Shown here: positions 7,949 through 9,747 of the stretch, one piece after another
Layout: every line of letters begins with the position of its first letter
Numbering within the stretch: position 1 is the stretch's first letter
Origin: an uncultured Bacteroidales bacterium
Lineage (GTDB): Bacteria > Bacteroidota > Bacteroidia > Bacteroidales > Paludibacteraceae
DNA: 9,747 nt
Assembly: GCA_900556095.1 (NCBI GenBank)
Contig: USNU01000032.1
Coordinates: 1 to 9,747, forward strand
Reading direction: 5' to 3'
The notes under the pieces: generated by a model
Database searches by the model: none
What the model was told of the DNA's origin: nothing
What the model saw: only the letters and a program-made list of their open reading frames with translations
Translations under genes and position numbers: made by a program

Positions 7949-9589
7949 ATGTTAAGTCTAAAACACATATTGATGTTTGTTCTGCTGCTGTCGCTGACGG
8001 CAGTTCCGTATAGCAGTGCGCAGGAGGCGGATACCATAGCGGTGGCGGCGGAGATGGAGAAAGCCAGTTATTCGTGCCGTATCCTGCAAGCCTCGCTGAA
8101 AGCCCCCTACTATTTCTGTGACTGCTACGAGGGGGCTTCTACGTTTCGTTTTCCCCTTAGTACGCAGATCAGTGATACCGTGTGGTACACTGCCTCGGTG
8201 GACGATGTGCGCAAGGGGCTGACTGCCTACTGGTTTGCCGATTGTTCGGTTACGCTTGAGGTCTATGCCCTCTGCTCCGGCAAGACACCTACTATCTCTA
8301 TGACCATCGGCAAAGACCAGATGCGCGAGATGGATGCCACTTCTGTTAATCAGAAGATCGACGAGATGGGAGACGCTGCCGGGCAACTGATCAGTGCGCT
8401 GACGCCGCATATCCGCGTCTATCCGAATGGCACGTGCAGCGGACAGGTATATGTCTATCCCTACAACGAGGGCCCTCACTCCACCTGCGAGGCTACGCTG
8501 CCCGTGCGCACAAGTATGACGTATGTGAGCAACCATGCCGACGATGTCTATGAGTGGGAACCAACACGCCTGCCGCAAAGCGGGAGCGTGTACGTGCAAT
8601 GGAAAGAAGCAAAGAACAACCCCTGCCAAGTATGGGTAACCCAAGGCAGTTGCACCGGCACAGAGGTGGCACGCACCACACTGTCCGATTCTACAAAACT
8701 CTTCTTCCCCGACCGCACACTGATACAGCGAGCCCGCCAAGCAGGCGAATCGCTGTTCTTCCATTTCAGCCACGATGCCGATAATGTGAGACGTATCCGC
8801 TTCCGCACCAATCCGCGTTTTGTGCCGCAGACGATAGACACTACCACCTGTCAGGGGCTGGGATTGCAGTTGGCAGATACATTGCTCACCCAAACCACAC
8901 GCTATAGCAATGATACCGCATGGTACAAGGGCGATACGGTATATGTCAGAACATACAACCTGACTATCACCGCACCCGAACCACAACGCGACACCGTGCG
9001 CGTCAAGGCCGCCCAACTGCCGATGGTCTATCGAAACCAAGAGTATATCGCCCGAGGCGGGTATGGCAACTACGATTTTACTATCCATACCGTGGGACAA
9101 TGCGACGAGCGCTATCTGCTCTGTGTGGAGCACCTTACGACACACACTTCCGTAACGATAGATACTACAATATGTGAGGGCAAGACATTCGAACTGAACG
9201 GGCTGACATATAGCAGAGATACCGCTATGCAGAGTGCGGGGTGGATAGATGAGGATACCTACGCCGATATGGATATACGCGTCTCCTTCTCCGCCCCCGA
9301 GACGGAATATGATACCGTATATGTGTCGCCGGCGACTATGGCGGAAGGCTATTTCTATGAGGATGCCAACCGGTGGATAGAAGCCTACGGCGATTATAGT
9401 TATACCATTACGGGCAGAAACCAATGTACGAGGCAGGTGGAACTGGCTGTCAGGGAACAGATCTCGACGGCGGTGGCGGATACCGGGCAGACAATGCCTC
9501 TCTCCCGGCTCTATTGCGCTCCCGACGGAACGGTCTATGTGGTGCGAAATGGCAAACGATATACCCTGCTCGGGCAAAATGCTGATTAA
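7949..9589 (+). CDS. Secreted repeat protein with two TICxG-type domains and a GKxYTLxGQ-type tail
   Basis: 546 aa from ATG 7949. An in-frame GTG at 7916 would add 11 residues ahead of the signal peptide and is less likely. The signal peptide is residues 1-24, cleaved near SSA/QEAD. Residues 35-290 are Cys- and Trp-containing beta-rich sequence. One part (QWKEAKNNPCQVWVTQGSC, then SLFFHF) resembles the repeat core of the 616-aa protein. Two ~100-residue repeats follow at about 296-398 and 404-502. Each starts IDTT(T/I)C(Q/E)G, has DTVxV in the middle and ends GxYxFTI/GDYSYTI...QC...L.V. These look like a divergent form of the repeat found in many Bacteroidetes surface proteins, usually ending CDSxxxLxLxV. 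The tail (513-546) contains GTVYVVRNGKRYTLLGQ, a C-terminal pattern I associate with secreted Bacteroidales proteins and unlike the Por tails of its neighbours. No enzyme motif is visible. It stands alone between repeats A-B and B-A and is GC-richer than the bulk of the operon. Confidence 0.9.
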   Translation: MLSLKHILMFVLLLSLTAVPYSSAQEADTIAVAAEMEKASYSCRILQASLKAPYYFCDCYEGASTFRFPLSTQISDTVWYTASVDDVRKGLTAYWFADCSVTLEVYALCSGKTPTISMTIGKDQMREMDATSVNQKIDEMGDAAGQLISALTPHIRVYPNGTCSGQVYVYPYNEGPHSTCEATLPVRTSMTYVSNHADDVYEWEPTRLPQSGSVYVQWKEAKNNPCQVWVTQGSCTGTEVARTTLSDSTKLFFPDRTLIQRARQAGESLFFHFSHDADNVRRIRFRTNPRFVPQTIDTTTCQGLGLQLADTLLTQTTRYSNDTAWYKGDTVYVRTYNLTITAPEPQRDTVRVKAAQLPMVYRNQEYIARGGYGNYDFTIHTVGQCDERYLLCVEHLTTHTSVTIDTTICEGKTFELNGLTYSRDTAMQSAGWIDEDTYADMDIRVSFSAPETEYDTVYVSPATMAEGYFYEDANRWIEAYGDYSYTITGRNQCTRQVELAVREQISTAVADTGQTMPLSRLYCAPDGTVYVVRNGKRYTLLGQNAD

Positions 9590-9625
9590 CGTTCCCTCTT
9601 TTAATGGTCAATTAAAATGTACGTT
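9588..9625 (+). terminator. Weak interrupted hairpin after the 546-aa gene
   Basis: The inner stem TTTTAAT (9599-9605) pairs with ATTAAAA (9611-9617) around GGTCA. An outer stem AACGT (9588-9592) pairs with ACGTT (9621-9625), with unpaired 6- and 3-base sides between. It begins within the stop codon. It is AU-rich and lacks a T tract, so a role in termination is only possible. Confidence 0.25.
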
Positions 9626-9700
9626 GCAGGAAAAGAAAAATTCTAATGACTATTAGTGCTGTGGGAAAAATTAATGGCTAATTAATGGCAATTAATGGAG
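9624..9700 (+). repeat. Repeat B, copy 2: 77-bp element downstream of the 546-aa gene
   Basis: It matches 7780-7856 at 71 of 77 positions in the same orientation, 1844 bases further on. The inverted repeat CTAATGACTATTAG is kept at 9643-9656. The TATATTTG box that precedes copy 1 is not conserved here (TGTACGTTG instead), so this copy has a different upstream context. It is followed by C-rich bases and then repeat A, rather than directly by a gene. Confidence 0.9.
9670..9698 (+). repeat. ATTAATGG array in repeat B copy 2
   Basis: ATTAATGG units start at 9670, 9681 and 9691, with the same 11 and 10 base intervals as in copy 1. A related TTTAATGG lies at 9600-9607. The units are unchanged between copies, while three of the six substitutions fall in or next to the short gaps around them. 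Confidence 0.65.
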
Positions 9701-9712
9701 CCTTTCCCCTCA

Positions 9713-9747
9713 CCAAATATGGTCAAATATGAATCAAATATATTTGA
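9713..9747 (+). repeat. Repeat A, copy 2: 35-bp element running to the window end
   Basis: It is identical to 7728-7762 over 35 bases and stops only because the window does, so the true repeat may be longer. CAAATAT units start at 9714, 9724 and 9735. It follows repeat B copy 2, the reverse of the order upstream of the 546-aa gene. Confidence 0.9.

Noticed and set aside
7958..9577. A 539-codon open frame on the - strand covering almost the whole 546-aa gene
   Set aside because: Its codons are exactly complementary to the sense codons, so its openness only means the gene avoids TTA, CTA and TCA. The product has no signal peptide or domain, while the + frame has clear repeats and a signal peptide.
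7780..9747. Integron cassette array with attC sites
   Set aside because: The repeats lack the GTTRRRY and RYYYAAC core sites and the long imperfect palindrome of attC; no integrase is seen.

Overview
The window looks like an accessory surface-protein locus from a Bacteroidales bacterium. Four large, predicted exported proteins are all encoded on the + strand. Support for the lineage: tandem beta-sandwich repeat proteins ending in C-terminal domains like those of type IX secretion system (T9SS) cargo, repeats of the 'TICxG...C' kind common in Bacteroidetes surface proteins, TAnnTTTG promoter-like boxes, and no clear Shine-Dalgarno sites. No secretion machinery, enzyme with a recognisable active site, RNA gene, transposase or CRISPR array is visible. 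Genus and species cannot be named from this sequence.

Layout. (1) 33-7573 is a compact three-gene run, probably one operon, with only 7-10 bases between genes. It holds a Ser-rich, membrane-anchored protein of 299 aa; a 616-aa secreted protein with three internal repeats and a Por-tail-like C-terminus; and a 1590-aa multidomain surface protein with the clearest T9SS-type C-terminus. A perfect 12-bp stem hairpin (7588-7619) follows the last stop codon. (2) 7574-7948 is a 375-base intergenic region carrying two repeat elements: A, 35 bp, and B, 77 bp. (3) 7949-9589 encodes a 546-aa secreted repeat protein with a different kind of C-terminal tail. (4) 9590-9747 holds a second copy of B and a second, perfect copy of A. 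A runs to the last base of the window, so the repeat pattern probably continues beyond it.

The four products probably all act at or outside the outer membrane. The three genes of the operon may make parts of one surface structure, but no individual function can be assigned. The most unusual signal is the pair of short intergenic elements flanking the last gene. Each contains short motifs repeated every 10-11 bp, about one DNA helical turn: CAAATAT in A and ATTAATGG in B. The copies occur in the order A-B before the gene and B-A after it, so they are not simply the ends of one tandem duplication. A second notable feature is a sharp rise in G+C in the last ~310 bases of the 1590-aa gene, exactly where the C-terminal sorting-type domain is encoded.
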